A stretch of 64,000 bases of DNA from Spongiibacter thalassae (GCF_012272835.1 NZ_JAAWWK010000006.1:1-64000); one strand, 5' to 3'. Positions 43,580-54,242 are shown, counted from the stretch's first letter. The notes: generated by a model from the sequence alone, not told the origin. Numbers and translations: made by a program.

Positions 43580-46391
43580 AGTGCCGCACCTCACCCTGAC
43601 CATCGACATTATCAATGCAACGGAAACACAGCTCGGGGTGGGTCAGCGACTGGCCCACATCCTCGCGGTGATGCCAGCAGCGGGTGCACTTCATGCCATC
43701 GCTGGCGGCAACCCGCACCTGCAAGCCCTCCAACTCGGTGGCATGGGAATCGTTGGCCGTGGAGATTGGCGCCAGCATCGCCGCGGAGGTAATCAACACA
43801 AAGCGCAACTCATCGCCAAGCGCCGATAGCACGTCGATCAACTCGTTATCGCAGAACAGGGTGACCTCCGCTTGCAGCGAGCCGCCAACCAGCCCCTCCT
43901 TGCGCGCACCTTCCAGCACCTTATTCACTGCGGTTTTCACTTCCTGCACCCGCAGCCAGTAGCTGTCGCCCAGTTCGGCATCGGCGGGGAGTTTCTCCAG
44001 GCCGGTATACCATTCAGCGGCAAATACCGGGCCGCTGTGCTCGCCGGGCAACACCTGCCACAGCTCATCGGCGGTGAAACTCAGAATGGGAGCAATCCAG
44101 CGGGTCAGCGCCTCGGCAATGTGGTACAGCGCGGTTTGCGCCGAGCGCCGCGCCAGGCTGTCCGGCTGGCTGGTGTACTGGCGATCCTTGATGATGTCCA
44201 GATAGAAGCCGCCCAGCTCCACTACGCAGAAGTTATGCAGTTTCTGATACACCAAATGGAACTGGTAGGCGTCATAGGCGGCAAGCAGCTCGTCCTGCAA
44301 CGCCGCTGCCCGACTGACGATCCAGCGGTCCATTGCCAGCATGTCGCCGCTTGGCAGCACATGCTCGGCGGGATCAAACCCGGCCAGATTCGCCAACAGG
44401 AAGCGCGCGGTGTTGCGAATACGGCGATAGGAGTCTGCGGTGCGCTTGAAGATCTCGTCAGACACCGTCATTTCATTGCGGTAATCCGTCGCCGCTACCC
44501 ACAAACGCAGAATATCGGCGCCGAGGTTGTTCATCACCTTCTGCGGTGCGACAACGTTACCCTGGGATTTCGACATTTTGCGACCGTTGGCATCAACGGT
44601 AAATCCATGGGTCAGCACAGCCTTGTAGGGCGCGACACCGTGGGCCGCAACAGACGTGAGCATCGACGACTGGAACCAGCCACGGTGCTGATCTGAACCC
44701 TCCAGATAGAGGTCGGCGGGAAAGTGCAGCTCCTCCCGTTGATTCAATACCGCAAAGTGGGTCACCCCGGAGTCAAACCAGACATCCAGGGTGTCGGAAA
44801 CCTTCACATAGTCATTGGCCTCGTCGCCCAGCAATTCGCTCGCGTCGAGGTCAAACCAGGCTTGAATGCCGCCCTGCTCAACACGTTGCGCCACCGCCTC
44901 AACCAGTTCGGCGCTACGCGGATGCAGTTCGGCAGTGTCCTTGTGCACAAACAGGGCGATCGGCGCGCCCCAGGTACGCTGGCGGGAAATACACCAGTCC
45001 GGACGCTCAGCCATCATTGATTCAATTCGGGCGCGGCCCCAACCCGGCATCCAGTTGACCCCATCGACCGCCGCCATCGCCTGATCCAGCAAACCACTCT
45101 GCTTCATGCTGACAAACCACTGGGGGGTGGCACGGAAGATAATCGGCGTTTTATGCCGCCAGCAATGGGGATAGCTGTGCTCCAGCGGACGGTGATGCAG
45201 TAACCGTCCCCGGTCTGCCAGTACCGCCACCACCTTGTCATTTGCCTTGAACACATGCTCCCCGGCAAACAGCTCGGTACCGTCCATGTAGGTACCATTG
45301 GCCGCCACCGGGTTGTACACCTCCAGTCCATATTGCTGACCGACGACAAAGTCGTCCTGGCCGTGTGCGGGGGCGGTATGGACCGCGCCGGTACCGGCGT
45401 CGGTGGTCACGTGGTCGCCCAGAATTACCGGAACGCGGCGATCATAGAAAGGATGTTGCAGCACCAGCTTGTCGAGGGCAGCGCCCTTGCAGCGACCCAC
45501 GACAGCATAGGTTTCGATACCGCAGCGGGTCATTACTGACTCGTGCAGGGCCTCTGCCAGCAACAGCACCTCATCCTGACCGTCGCGCTGATAGCTGACC
45601 CATACATAATCCAGCTCAGGGTGCAGACACACCCCCATATTGGCCGGCAGCGTCCACGGAGTCGTGGTCCAGATTGCCAGATTCAAACGGCCGTTCACCT
45701 CGCTGCCAAGATTGCAGCGGGCACGGGCATCGGCATCGTCCACCACCGCAAAGGCGACATCAATGGCGGGCGAGGTTTTGTCCTTGTACTCAACTTCCGC
45801 TTCGGCCAGCGCCGAGCCGCAATCCATGCACCAATGCACCGGCTTGAAGCCCTTGTGCAAATGGCCATTTTCGGCGATTTTGCCCAACGCTCGAATAATG
45901 TTGGCCTCGAAGTCAAAGCTCATGGTCAGGTAGGGGCGATCCCAGTCCCCCAGCACACCCAGGCGTTTGAAGTCCTCACGCTGACCATTCACCTGCTTAC
46001 TGGCATAGTCTCGACATTTTTCGCGGAAGGTCGCAGCATCCACCTTGTGCCCGGCCTTGCCCACTTTCTTCTCGACGTTCAATTCAATTGGCAGACCATG
46101 ACAGTCCCAGCCCGGAATATAGGGCGCGTCAAATCCGCTCAAGGTGCGGGACTTGACGATCATGTCCTTGAGGATCTTGTTTACCGCATGGCCGATGTGA
46201 ATATCGCCATTGGCATAGGGAGGGCCGTCATGCAGCACGAACTTCTCGCGCCCGGCCCGGGCCTGGCGAATCTGGCCGTAATAATCCTCCTCGTACCACC
46301 GTTGCAGCGCCTTGGGTTCGCGCTGTGACAGGTTCGCCTTCATCGCGAAATCAGTCGCGGGCAAATTCAGGGTGTGCTTGTAATCACTCAT
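43572..46391 (-). CDS. ileS: isoleucyl-tRNA synthetase
   Basis: A 939-residue class I synthetase. HIGH motif at 65-68 (NGDIHIGHA), the CP1 editing domain (about 190-400, with [11 protein letters not shown]), and KMSKS as RKMSKSQGN near residue 605. The C-terminal zinc finger has [10 protein letters not shown] and CFRCIDNV, the bacterial type 1 form. It lies between ribF and lspA, the usual gammaproteobacterial order, 33 bases downstream of ribF. Confidence 0.97.
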   Translation of the reverse strand: MSDYKHTLNLPATDFAMKANLSQREPKALQRWYEEDYYGQIRQARAGREKFVLHDGPPYANGDIHIGHAVNKILKDMIVKSRTLSGFDAPYIPGWDCHGLPIELNVEKKVGKAGHKVDAATFREKCRDYASKQVNGQREDFKRLGVLGDWDRPYLTMSFDFEANIIRALGKIAENGHLHKGFKPVHWCMDCGSALAEAEVEYKDKTSPAIDVAFAVVDDADARARCNLGSEVNGRLNLAIWTTTPWTLPANMGVCLHPELDYVWVSYQRDGQDEVLLLAEALHESVMTRCGIETYAVVGRCKGAALDKLVLQHPFYDRRVPVILGDHVTTDAGTGAVHTAPAHGQDDFVVGQQYGLEVYNPVAANGTYMDGTELFAGEHVFKANDKVVAVLADRGRLLHHRPLEHSYPHCWRHKTPIIFRATPQWFVSMKQSGLLDQAMAAVDGVNWMPGWGRARIESMMAERPDWCISRQRTWGAPIALFVHKDTAELHPRSAELVEAVAQRVEQGGIQAWFDLDASELLGDEANDYVKVSDTLDVWFDSGVTHFAVLNQREELHFPADLYLEGSDQHRGWFQSSMLTSVAAHGVAPYKAVLTHGFTVDANGRKMSKSQGNVVAPQKVMNNLGADILRLWVAATDYRNEMTVSDEIFKRTADSYRRIRNTARFLLANLAGFDPAEHVLPSGDMLAMDRWIVSRAAALQDELLAAYDAYQFHLVYQKLHNFCVVELGGFYLDIIKDRQYTSQPDSLARRSAQTALYHIAEALTRWIAPILSFTADELWQVLPGEHSGPVFAAEWYTGLEKLPADAELGDSYWLRVQEVKTAVNKVLEGARKEGLVGGSLQAEVTLFCDNELIDVLSALGDELRFVLITSAAMLAPISTANDSHATELEGLQVRVAASDGMKCTRCWHHREDVGQSLTHPELCFRCIDNVDGQGEVRHYA

Positions 46392-46424
46392 AAACGCTTA
46401 TCTTCAGAATCCGGTCACGGAGGG

Positions 46425-47354
46425 TTAGATGGAGAAAATTTGTTTGGCTTGTTCAATGTCCCGGGCAATCTGGGCACGCAGGGCATCAACGCCGTCGAAC
46501 TTGATTTCATTGCGCAACTTGGCGCGGAATACCACCCGCAGATTACGGCGGTAGAGGTCGCCGTTAAAATTGAGCAGGTGGACTTCCATTATGGCCTTGT
46601 TCAAATCGCCGATGGTGGGCCTCACGCCGATATTGGCGACACCGGGTACCGGCTTGTCGGCCACCCCGTCCACCTCCACAGCATAGACCCCCGCCAGTGG
46701 CGAAGTCGGCCGGCGAAGCTGAATATTCGCCGTTGGCGCACCGATGGTGCGTCCCAGTTGCTGACCGACAATTACCCGGCCAGACATACTGTAAGGACGC
46801 CCCAGCAAACGCTCCGCAAGGACAAAGTCGCTATTGGCCAGCACTTCGCGGATACGGGTACTGCTGATACGCTCCCCGCCCAGTTCCAGGGTTTGAGTAT
46901 CGGTCACTTCAAAGCCGTCGCGACGGCCAAACTTGCGCAATAGTTCGAAGTCGCCGCTGCGATTGCGACCAAAGCGCAGGTCGTCACCCACCACAATGTA
47001 CTTGGCGCCGAGGTTTTTCACGAACAGGGTGTTGATAAATTCGTCGGCGCTCATATTGCGCAGGCTGTCGGTAAATTTGATACGCACCACCCGATCAACC
47101 CCAAGTGAGCGAATCAACTGGAACTTCTCCCGGAACGAAGTCAGTCGCGGCGGAGCGAGGTCCGGGGCCAGAAATTCACGGGGCAAGGGTTCAAAAAACA
47201 CCACCGCCGAGGGCAGGCCGTATTCTTTGGACTTTTTTACCAGTTCACGCAATACCGCCTGATGGCCCAGATGCACACCGTCAAAGGCACCTATCGTGGC
47301 AACACAGCCCCGATGATGCGGGCGGAAATTGTGAAATCCGCGGATTAACTCCAT
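46425..47354 (-). CDS. ribF: bifunctional riboflavin kinase / FAD synthetase
   Basis: A 309-residue enzyme that makes FMN and then FAD. The N-terminal nucleotidyltransferase domain has GAFDGVHLGHQAVL and the ISSTRIR motif; the C-terminal riboflavin kinase domain begins at GRPYSMSGRVIVG and includes GAPTANIQL. I use ATG 47354, which gives the normal N-terminus MELIRGFHN; the longer frame starts with TTG. It is the first gene before ileS; murJ ends 98 bases upstream on the same strand. Confidence 0.95.
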   Translation of the reverse strand: MELIRGFHNFRPHHRGCVATIGAFDGVHLGHQAVLRELVKKSKEYGLPSAVVFFEPLPREFLAPDLAPPRLTSFREKFQLIRSLGVDRVVRIKFTDSLRNMSADEFINTLFVKNLGAKYIVVGDDLRFGRNRSGDFELLRKFGRRDGFEVTDTQTLELGGERISSTRIREVLANSDFVLAERLLGRPYSMSGRVIVGQQLGRTIGAPTANIQLRRPTSPLAGVYAVEVDGVADKPVPGVANIGVRPTIGDLNKAIMEVHLLNFNGDLYRRNLRVVFRAKLRNEIKFDGVDALRAQIARDIEQAKQIFSI

Positions 47355-47452
47355 ATGACGGCCAGACCCCAAGGTTATTGGCCCATCGGGCCGCTACGTA
47401 TGCAACAAAGCGGGTGATTATAACTTACCCAACCGCCTGACAAAAACTTGAA

Positions 47453-49048
47453 TTACTCCGCCGCTGGCGGCACGCCGCGGAAATGCCGGAGCCGCAGGCC
47501 CATGGCGTATAACATCGACAGGTATACCAGCGCCCCCAACGCACACAAGGGCAGCAGCACACCGACCCGCATCCACACAGACCACTGCGCCCAGTCGGCG
47601 ATCTGGTTCAACACCAACAGCAAAGCCACCGCCATCACCGCCACGGCGGTAACCAGCTGGGCGGTGTACTTCCACCAGCCACTATCGGGACGATACACAT
47701 CCCGCTTGCGCAGCCCCCGCAACAACAGCAGCGCGTTCAGCCAGGCTGAGGCCGCCGTCGCCAGGGCGAGCCCAACATGACCAACTTGCCAGTAGTGATG
47801 CAGGGGCACCACCAGGGCGATATTGAACACCATATTCGCCACCATCGCGTAGATACCAATACGCACCGGAGTGCGGGTATCCTGACAGGCGTAAAAACCC
47901 GGTGCGAGCACTTTTATCAGCATAAACGCCACCAGGCCAAGGGTGTAGGCGCGCAGGCTCAACGCCGCCATCGCGACGTCGCGACTTTGCAGCTCACCGT
48001 ATTGAAACAGCGCGATAAGAATTGGCTCGGCGAGAATCATCAGCGCCACCGCACAGGGCAGTGCCATAAGCAGCACACCGCGAATCGCCCAATCCAGAGT
48101 GTGGGCAAAACCGCGCTCGTCGCCCCCCGCCCGCTGTCTGGAAAGATTGGGCAGGATCACCGTGGCAATGGCGATGGCAAACACCCCCAGCGGCAGCTCC
48201 ACCAGACGATCGGAATAATACAACCAGGAAATGCTCCCGGTAGGCAAAAACGAGGCCAGCACCGTATCCAGCAATAAGTTGATCTGACTCACCGACACCC
48301 CAAACATCGCCGGAATCATCAGATGTACGATGCGCTTCACTCCGGGGTCTGACCAGCCCCAGCGAGGCCGCGGCAATAACTGCATCCGCTGCAAAAACGG
48401 CAGCTGAAAGGTCAGCTGGGCCATCCCCGCCATCAATACCCCCCAGGCCAGAGCCATGGCAGGTTCGGCGAAATACGGCGCCGCCCACAACGCCGCGCCA
48501 ATCAGGCACACGTTCAGCAGCACCGGCGTAAAGGCCGGCACGGCAAAGCGCCCGTAGCTATTGAGAATGGCACCGGCAAGTCCGGTGAGAGAAATCAGCA
48601 TCAAGTAGGGAAAGGTAATGCGGATCATCTCAGTGGTAAGCTGAAATTTCACCGGATCGTCGCGAAATCCCGGTGCGAACACCGTGGCAACCACCGGCGC
48701 CGCCAGCACCGCTAACGAGGTAAGGGTCAGCAGCACCCCGCCCAGGGCGCCCGTCACTCGGTCCAGCAACAGTTTTACCGCGGCGCGATCACCGGCTTCC
48801 CGGTACTCCGACAACACCGGCACAAAGGCCTGGGAAAACGCACCCTCGGCAAAAAGCCGCCGCAAAAAATTGGGAATCTTAAAGGCGACAAAAAACGCGT
48901 CGGCGTTGGCTGTAGCGCCCAGCACCACAGCAATCACCACGTCGCGAATAAGGCCCATCACCCGCGACAGCATCGTCATGCTGCCCACCACCAGACTGGA
49001 GCGCAGCAGCCCCCGGCGGGGCGTGTTATCGGTAGAGTCTACTGCCAT
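47453..49048 (-). CDS. murJ: lipid II flippase MurJ
   Basis: A 531-residue inner membrane protein with about 14 hydrophobic segments, of the MviN/MurJ MOP family. Diagnostic stretches are SMTMLSRVMGLIRDVVIA, DAFFVAFKIPNFLRRLFAEGAFSQAFVPVL and the RAYTLGLVAFMLIKVLAPGFYA region. It moves lipid II across the membrane for peptidoglycan synthesis. The start overlaps the nudix gene end by 10 bases, so murJ follows pyrB-nudF in one transcript. The common companion rpsT was not found on the opposite strand here. Confidence 0.95.
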   Translation of the reverse strand: MAVDSTDNTPRRGLLRSSLVVGSMTMLSRVMGLIRDVVIAVVLGATANADAFFVAFKIPNFLRRLFAEGAFSQAFVPVLSEYREAGDRAAVKLLLDRVTGALGGVLLTLTSLAVLAAPVVATVFAPGFRDDPVKFQLTTEMIRITFPYLMLISLTGLAGAILNSYGRFAVPAFTPVLLNVCLIGAALWAAPYFAEPAMALAWGVLMAGMAQLTFQLPFLQRMQLLPRPRWGWSDPGVKRIVHLMIPAMFGVSVSQINLLLDTVLASFLPTGSISWLYYSDRLVELPLGVFAIAIATVILPNLSRQRAGGDERGFAHTLDWAIRGVLLMALPCAVALMILAEPILIALFQYGELQSRDVAMAALSLRAYTLGLVAFMLIKVLAPGFYACQDTRTPVRIGIYAMVANMVFNIALVVPLHHYWQVGHVGLALATAASAWLNALLLLRGLRKRDVYRPDSGWWKYTAQLVTAVAVMAVALLLVLNQIADWAQWSVWMRVGVLLPLCALGALVYLSMLYAMGLRLRHFRGVPPAAE

Positions 49049-49647
49049 TGACGTTGCAACCGCGAGCGGTGCTGGCGTAGCCAGTGCAGGGCAATCAGGC
49101 TGTGGGCATTGTTGATAAGCCCCTGTTCCAGCCGGGCCAACGCCTCGTCGAGGGGCACCACCTCGGCGCGAATATCCTCACCCTCGCTCGGCAGGCCGTA
49201 AATTCCACCGGCCCCACTCAGATCGCAGCGGCCACAAAACAGATAAAAGTATTCATCGCTGCCGCCAGGTGAGGAGAAATATTCTGCTACCGGTTCCAAC
49301 TCACCCAGAGTGATACCCGCCTCCTCCTCGGCCTCCCGCCGCGCGACCTCCTCGGGGGTTTCCTCCTTGTCGATGATCCCCGCCACCAGTTCCGACAGCC
49401 AGGGGCCTCGCGGCGCCGCCAGCGCCCCCACTCGAAACTGCTCAACCAACAACACCGCATCCAGCACCGGGTCGTAAGGCAGCACCCCCACCGCTGGCCC
49501 GCGCACAAACAATTCGCGCTCTATTGCCGCGGCCCAGCCCCCGGCGAACAGGCGGTGGCGCAGTTTGAGCAGGCGAATTTTAAAAAATCCCCGCCAGGCA
49601 ATACTGTCCGCCAGTACCTCAACGTCGTCGCGACCATACCGCGGCAT
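49039..49647 (-). CDS. nudF: ADP-ribose pyrophosphatase (Nudix, NudF type)
   Basis: A 202-residue Nudix hydrolase. The Nudix box is complete: GIIDKEETPEEVARREAEEEAGI, fitting GX5EX7REUXEEXGU (given here in outline: G near 103, REAEEEAG near 116). The proline-rich site SSPGGSDEYFYLF about 16 residues later is typical of ADP-ribose pyrophosphatases. It hydrolyses ADP-ribose to AMP and ribose 5-phosphate. Its ATG shares one base with the pyrB stop (TGATG), an unusual coupling of pyrimidine and nucleotide clean-up genes. Confidence 0.92.
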   Translation of the reverse strand: MPRYGRDDVEVLADSIAWRGFFKIRLLKLRHRLFAGGWAAAIERELFVRGPAVGVLPYDPVLDAVLLVEQFRVGALAAPRGPWLSELVAGIIDKEETPEEVARREAEEEAGITLGELEPVAEYFSSPGGSDEYFYLFCGRCDLSGAGGIYGLPSEGEDIRAEVVPLDEALARLEQGLINNAHSLIALHWLRQHRSRLQRQWQ

Positions 49648-50663
49648 CAGAAACGCCTCTCGGTATACCAGTTGACATCCCGGGCGGTTTTATCCACCTG
49701 ATCGACCACGTCGAGCATCAGGGCAAACAGCGCCATACGCACCAGCACACCGTTGTCGGCCTGGCGGAAAATCGCCAGATTGGGGTTGTCGTTGAGGTCA
49801 TTGTCCAGCTCATTGGCCTCTTGCCGGGAGTCCCTGGGCAAGGGGTGCATGATCACCGTATTTGGCTCGCAGTAACGGGTATAGATGGCCTGGTTCAAAC
49901 GATAACGGCCGCGGTAGAGGTCCGCATCGGCCTTGCTGGCAAAGCGCTCCTCCTGAATGCGTGTCGAATAGGCAATATCCACCTTGGAAATGCTGTCTTC
50001 CATCACATCGGATTCGGTAACCTGATGCCCGGCACTGCGTAGCTGTTCGACAATTTCACCGGGCATACGCAGCTCGTCGGGGGAAATCAGCACCACCTGC
50101 ACATTGCGGTAAAGACGTAGCAGCTTACACAGGGAGTGCACGGTGCGACCGTATTTCAGGTCGCCGATCATGGCGATACGCAGACCGTCCAGATCGTTAC
50201 GCCCGTGGTGCTGCAACTCCTTGCGAATGGTGTAGAGGTCAAGCAGGGCCTGACTGGGGTGTTCATTAGCCCCGTCACCACCGTTGACCACCGGCACCCG
50301 ACTGGCGGCGGCGAACTCGGCCACCGAGCCGGAGGCCGGGTGGCGCATCACGATCACGTCGCTATAACCGCTCAATACCCTGGCGGTGTCATACAGCGAC
50401 TCACCCTTGGCAATGGCGGAGCTTTCAAAACCTGTGGTTTCACGGACTTCACCGCCGAGCAGATTGAAGGCGCAGCCAAAGCTGACCCGGGTACGGGTAG
50501 ACGGTTCAAAGAACATATTGCCCAGAATCGCGCCATCCAGCACATGGGTCACTCGCTCGCGATGGGCGTAGGGCACCATCATATCGGCGACATCAAACAC
50601 CCGCTCAATGTCGCCACGGGCAAACTGCTCTATAGAGAGAATATGACTACCAGCAAATTTCAA
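49647..50663 (-). CDS. pyrB: aspartate carbamoyltransferase catalytic subunit
   Basis: A 338-residue enzyme of the second step of pyrimidine synthesis. The carbamoyl phosphate site is FEPSTRTR (near residue 53), followed by a GESLYDTARVLS loop with the RHP motif (IVMRHPASGS), GDGANEHPSQALLDLYTI and MHPLPR near 270. It has an insertion after HPLPR (SRQEANELDNDLND). No pyrI regulatory subunit or pyrC-like partner is adjacent, so oligomeric type is unknown. It appears to head the operon pyrB-nudF-murJ. Confidence 0.95.
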   Translation of the reverse strand: MKFAGSHILSIEQFARGDIERVFDVADMMVPYAHRERVTHVLDGAILGNMFFEPSTRTRVSFGCAFNLLGGEVRETTGFESSAIAKGESLYDTARVLSGYSDVIVMRHPASGSVAEFAAASRVPVVNGGDGANEHPSQALLDLYTIRKELQHHGRNDLDGLRIAMIGDLKYGRTVHSLCKLLRLYRNVQVVLISPDELRMPGEIVEQLRSAGHQVTESDVMEDSISKVDIAYSTRIQEERFASKADADLYRGRYRLNQAIYTRYCEPNTVIMHPLPRDSRQEANELDNDLNDNPNLAIFRQADNGVLVRMALFALMLDVVDQVDKTARDVNWYTERRF

Positions 50664-50705
50664 AGCACTCTCCCCTGTCTGAGAACTTACAATGTCAGAA
50701 AATAA

Positions 50706-52508
50706 TCAGTGTGGTACGGCTGCCGCGTCTGCGCCAGCATCGTCAAACTGCAAACTTGCCCAGCGCGCGTACAGCGGCGACTGACTGATCAGTTCGCTGT
50801 GGCGGCCACTGGCCACTAACTTACCCTGATCGAGTACAGCAATACGATCAACATTGATGACTGTCGCCAGACGGTGGGCAATCACCACCGTGGTACGCCC
50901 TTCCATCAATCGCTCAAGGGCCTGCTGCACCTGGTATTCGCTTTCGGCGTCCAGAGCACTGGTCGCCTCGTCCAACAACAGCAGTTTGGGATCAGCCAGA
51001 ATCGCCCGGGCAATCGCAATGCGCTGACGCTGACCACCGGACAGGCGAACCCCTCCCTCACCTACGAAACTGTCGTAACCCTCGGGAAGCCGTTCGATAA
51101 ACTCGTGGGCAAAGGCCGACTGCGCCGCCGCGACAATGTCGGCATCGCTGGCATCTGGTCGTCCATAGCGAATATTGTCCGCCACCGAACCGGTAAATAA
51201 CACCGGCTGCTGGGGCACCATCGCGATATGCCGGCGCAGTTCATGGGGCTCCAGATCGCGAATATCAACGCCATCAAACAGAATGGCCCCAGCGGTCACA
51301 TCATAAAAGCGCAGCAACAGGTCGATACAGGTGGACTTACCGGCCCCCGAACTACCCACCAGCGCCAGGCTGCTGCCGGCGGGAATGTGCAGGCTGAGAT
51401 CGTCGATGGCGGCGTGGTCCGGCCGCGAGGGATAGGCGAAGGTGACGCCGTTGAAGGCAATTTCACCGGAAATATTGGCCGGTAACGAGACGGGCTGTGC
51501 AGGAGGCAGAATCAGGCTGTCCGCCGCCAGCAATTCCAGTAATCGCTCGGTCGCCCCCGCCGCACGTTGCAGGTCGCCAAAGACCTCGGAAATAGCCCCC
51601 ACCGATGCCGCCACCATCACCGCATAAAAGACGAAGGCCGCCAGTTCACCGGCACTGATGCGCCCCTCCAGAACGTCGATACCACCGACCCAGAGCATGG
51701 CCATCACCGCACCCAGCACCAGCACGATCACCACGGTAGACAACCAGGCCCGCTGGTTAATTCTGCCAACGGCGACCTTGAAGGCCACCTCAACGTGGCT
51801 GTCAAAGGCCTGGCGGTCCAACTGCTGGTGGTTAAAGGCCTGTACCAGTTTGATGTTCTTCACCGCCTCGCCGACAAAGCTACCGACACTGGCAATCTTG
51901 TCCTGGCTGTCCCGGGACATGGCCCGCACTCGGCGACCAAAGATCAGTATTGGTGCCACCACCAGCGGCACACTTAACATCACCAGGGCGGTCAGTTTGG
52001 GGTTGCTGATAAACAGCCAGATCAGCCCGCCAATAAACATCAGCAGGTTACGTAGGGCGATGGACACCGAGGAGCCGATTACCGTTTGCAACAAACTCGT
52101 ATCGGTGGTGATACGGGACTGGATATCGCCGCTGAGATTGGTTTCAAAGAACCCCGGATGCAGGGTAACCACATGGGAAAACACCGCTTTGCGCAGGTCG
52201 GCACTGACCCGCTCGCCAATCCAGGACACCAGATAAAAGCGCACGAAGGTGCCTATGGCCAGCAGCAGAATCATCACCATACACAGCAACAGCGCCTGGT
52301 TCAGCGCCTCTACATTGGCTTCGCTGGAAAAGCCCTTGTCGATCAGCAGTCGCACTCCCTGGCCGATAGACAGGGTGATACCCGCGGTACAGACCAGGGC
52401 AATACTGGCACCCAGCACCTGCAAGCGATAGGGCTTGAGGAAGCCAATCATCGCCTTGAGCACGCCGAGATCGGCCTTTTTCTGTGCAGTTTCTGCCGGT
52501 TTAGCCAT
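50706..52508 (-). CDS. MsbA-related ABC exporter (fused permease-ATPase)
   Basis: A 600-residue half-transporter. Six membrane helices (about 28-320) are followed by an ATPase domain with Walker A GSSGAGKST (near 390), signature LSGGQRQR (near 492), Walker B LLLLDEATSALD and the H-loop IAHR. It belongs to the MsbA-related group of proteobacterial lipid or drug exporters; it is not necessarily MsbA itself, because no lpxK is beside it. I start at ATG 52508 with AAAGGGGA upstream; this overlaps the GIY-YIG stop by eight bases. Confidence 0.9.
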   Translation of the reverse strand: MAKPAETAQKKADLGVLKAMIGFLKPYRLQVLGASIALVCTAGITLSIGQGVRLLIDKGFSSEANVEALNQALLLCMVMILLLAIGTFVRFYLVSWIGERVSADLRKAVFSHVVTLHPGFFETNLSGDIQSRITTDTSLLQTVIGSSVSIALRNLLMFIGGLIWLFISNPKLTALVMLSVPLVVAPILIFGRRVRAMSRDSQDKIASVGSFVGEAVKNIKLVQAFNHQQLDRQAFDSHVEVAFKVAVGRINQRAWLSTVVIVLVLGAVMAMLWVGGIDVLEGRISAGELAAFVFYAVMVAASVGAISEVFGDLQRAAGATERLLELLAADSLILPPAQPVSLPANISGEIAFNGVTFAYPSRPDHAAIDDLSLHIPAGSSLALVGSSGAGKSTCIDLLLRFYDVTAGAILFDGVDIRDLEPHELRRHIAMVPQQPVLFTGSVADNIRYGRPDASDADIVAAAQSAFAHEFIERLPEGYDSFVGEGGVRLSGGQRQRIAIARAILADPKLLLLDEATSALDAESEYQVQQALERLMEGRTTVVIAHRLATVINVDRIAVLDQGKLVASGRHSELISQSPLYARWASLQFDDAGADAAAVPH

Positions 52509-52812
52509 TGTTGTCCCCTTTTGGCGGCGCATTATCACCCTTATCGAAGGCCGGCGAAAGCGGCGAATCGATCAGCTGAAGTTTTTCACGGCGGGACAAT
52601 TTTTTAATGGCGGCTTCCCGCTGTGAGGCGCGGGAGCGATTTTCAGCGGGTTCGCGATACACCAGCGCTTCGGCGGGGTCACTGCGAAAAAACCGTGCAC
52701 CACGGCCACCCTCGCCGCAGTGCTCACGAAAACGGCGCTCAGTATCGGTGGTAATACCGGTATACAGCTTGCCACTGCGACAGCGCACCAGATATACCCA
52801 CCAGTCGCTCAA
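52501..52812 (-). CDS. GIY-YIG domain nuclease-like protein (YhbQ type)
   Basis: A 103-residue protein with the GIY-YIG fold from residue 3: VYLVRCRSGKLYTGITTD, with the two signature tyrosines, then RRFREH and the catalytic Glu candidate in YREPAENRSRASQREAAIKKLSR. This matches the small YhbQ-like family of uncharacterised nuclease-like proteins. The start is TTG at 52812, overlapping the sbcB TGA; a strong GGAGGGG site makes this start credible. A tail of about 20 polar residues is added. Confidence 0.9.
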   Translation of the reverse strand: MSDWWVYLVRCRSGKLYTGITTDTERRFREHCGEGGRGARFFRSDPAEALVYREPAENRSRASQREAAIKKLSRREKLQLIDSPLSPAFDKGDNAPPKGDNNG

Positions 52813-54242
52813 AGCCCCTCCTGCTCCAGGGCATCGGCGTAGTCATACAGCTCTTGCAATAGATGCTGTTGGAAGTCGCTGCGCGGCTCCTCGGCCAGTT
52901 CCTGCAAACGTCGACGGAAGGTGTCAAAGCCGTGCAGGGGCGTCACCGGTGAGCGCAGCCGCTGTTTACAAAAGGCAAACCAGCGCTTGCGCTCGGCCTC
53001 GTTCAATTGCTGGGGAAAGTTGCGCGCCCGATAGCGCCACAACAACTCCGGCAGACGGGCATCCTTGAATTGAAAAACCTCGTGGGCCAACTCCTCTGGC
53101 CCCAGTTGCCGAATACGCTCCATTTGCCGACGGTCGTCGTCGCCAAAGAAGCCGCCATACAACTGGGTGTCCGGGTCATCGGAGCCATTAAATTCACGCT
53201 GCTGATAGATACCCATCAGTTTTTCTTGCAACCCGCCGGCCCGATGCAACATGGCCCAGTGGCGGCGGCAGCTGTCCATATCGAGCGCCAGTCGCTGCGC
53301 TGCGGCGTCATCGACCAGTTTGGCGGTCGCAACAATCGGCGCGCGATTGAGGTGAATCTCCTTCAGGGGAATACGCGGCGTGTCTTCGCCAAGTTCAGCA
53401 GCGGAACTGAACACCCGACGCGCCACCTCTGCCCCGTCGAGTTCAATCAGCGGGGTGGGATCGACACTCAGGTCATAAACGATCACGCTGTTTTTATTCA
53501 CCGGATGGGCTGCTAACGGCATCACCAGCGCACTGCACGCCCGCAGCGCTGGCAGGCGCCCGGACACATGCAACACCGGCACCTGGCTCTGGGTGTTCAA
53601 CATAGCGGCGACAGTGCGCTTATTGCGCAGGGTCAGCGCGTAATCGTAGAGCTTGCGCTGGGCTCCGCGCAGCAACTTCGCCAGGTCAATGGTCGCCAGT
53701 ACATCGGACAGCGCATCGTGGGCCGACTCGTGGCTCAGGCCATTGGCGGCGGTGAGCTCCTCAAGGCGAAAGCTCGGACTGCCATCCTCCCGCGTAGGCC
53801 AGTTCAGGCCATCGGGACGCAGGGCGTAACACAGCCGCATGACATCTATCAGATCCCAGCGCGAGTTACCGTTCTGCCACTCACGGGCATAGGGGTCATA
53901 AAAATTGCGGTACAGGGTATAGCGGGTGACTTCGTCGTCGAAGCGAATACTGTTGTAGCCCACCGTGCAGGTCCGGGGCTGGGCCAGCTCAGCGTGAATA
54001 CGCGCAATAAATTCGGCTTCACACACCCCTTCTTCCAGCGCCTGCTGGGGGGTGATACCGGTCACCAAACAAGCCTCCGGGTTGGGCAGGTAGTCCGGTG
54101 TCGGCCGGCAGTACTGCACCAGCGGCTCGCCGATAATATTCAACTCGGCGTCGGTGCGCACTCCGGCGAACTGGGAGGGACGATCCAATGCCGGATTGGT
54201 ACCCCAGGTTTCGTAGTCGTGCCAGTAGAAGGTTTCAGACAT
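52809..54242 (-). CDS. sbcB: exodeoxyribonuclease I
   Basis: A 477-residue 3'-5' single-strand DNA exonuclease of the DnaQ/DEDD group. The first acidic motif is WHDYETWG (Asp9, Glu11); the second is in VGYNSIRFDDEVTRYTLYRNFYDPY; the third is HESAHDALSDVLATIDLA. The C-terminal SH3-like and helical parts are characteristic (NFPQQLNEAERKRWFAFC). It acts in recombination and mismatch repair. No ribosome site is seen before the ATG; the bases there belong to a repeat element (54243-54428). Confidence 0.95.
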   Translation of the reverse strand: MSETFYWHDYETWGTNPALDRPSQFAGVRTDAELNIIGEPLVQYCRPTPDYLPNPEACLVTGITPQQALEEGVCEAEFIARIHAELAQPRTCTVGYNSIRFDDEVTRYTLYRNFYDPYAREWQNGNSRWDLIDVMRLCYALRPDGLNWPTREDGSPSFRLEELTAANGLSHESAHDALSDVLATIDLAKLLRGAQRKLYDYALTLRNKRTVAAMLNTQSQVPVLHVSGRLPALRACSALVMPLAAHPVNKNSVIVYDLSVDPTPLIELDGAEVARRVFSSAAELGEDTPRIPLKEIHLNRAPIVATAKLVDDAAAQRLALDMDSCRRHWAMLHRAGGLQEKLMGIYQQREFNGSDDPDTQLYGGFFGDDDRRQMERIRQLGPEELAHEVFQFKDARLPELLWRYRARNFPQQLNEAERKRWFAFCKQRLRSPVTPLHGFDTFRRRLQELAEEPRSDFQQHLLQELYDYADALEQEGL

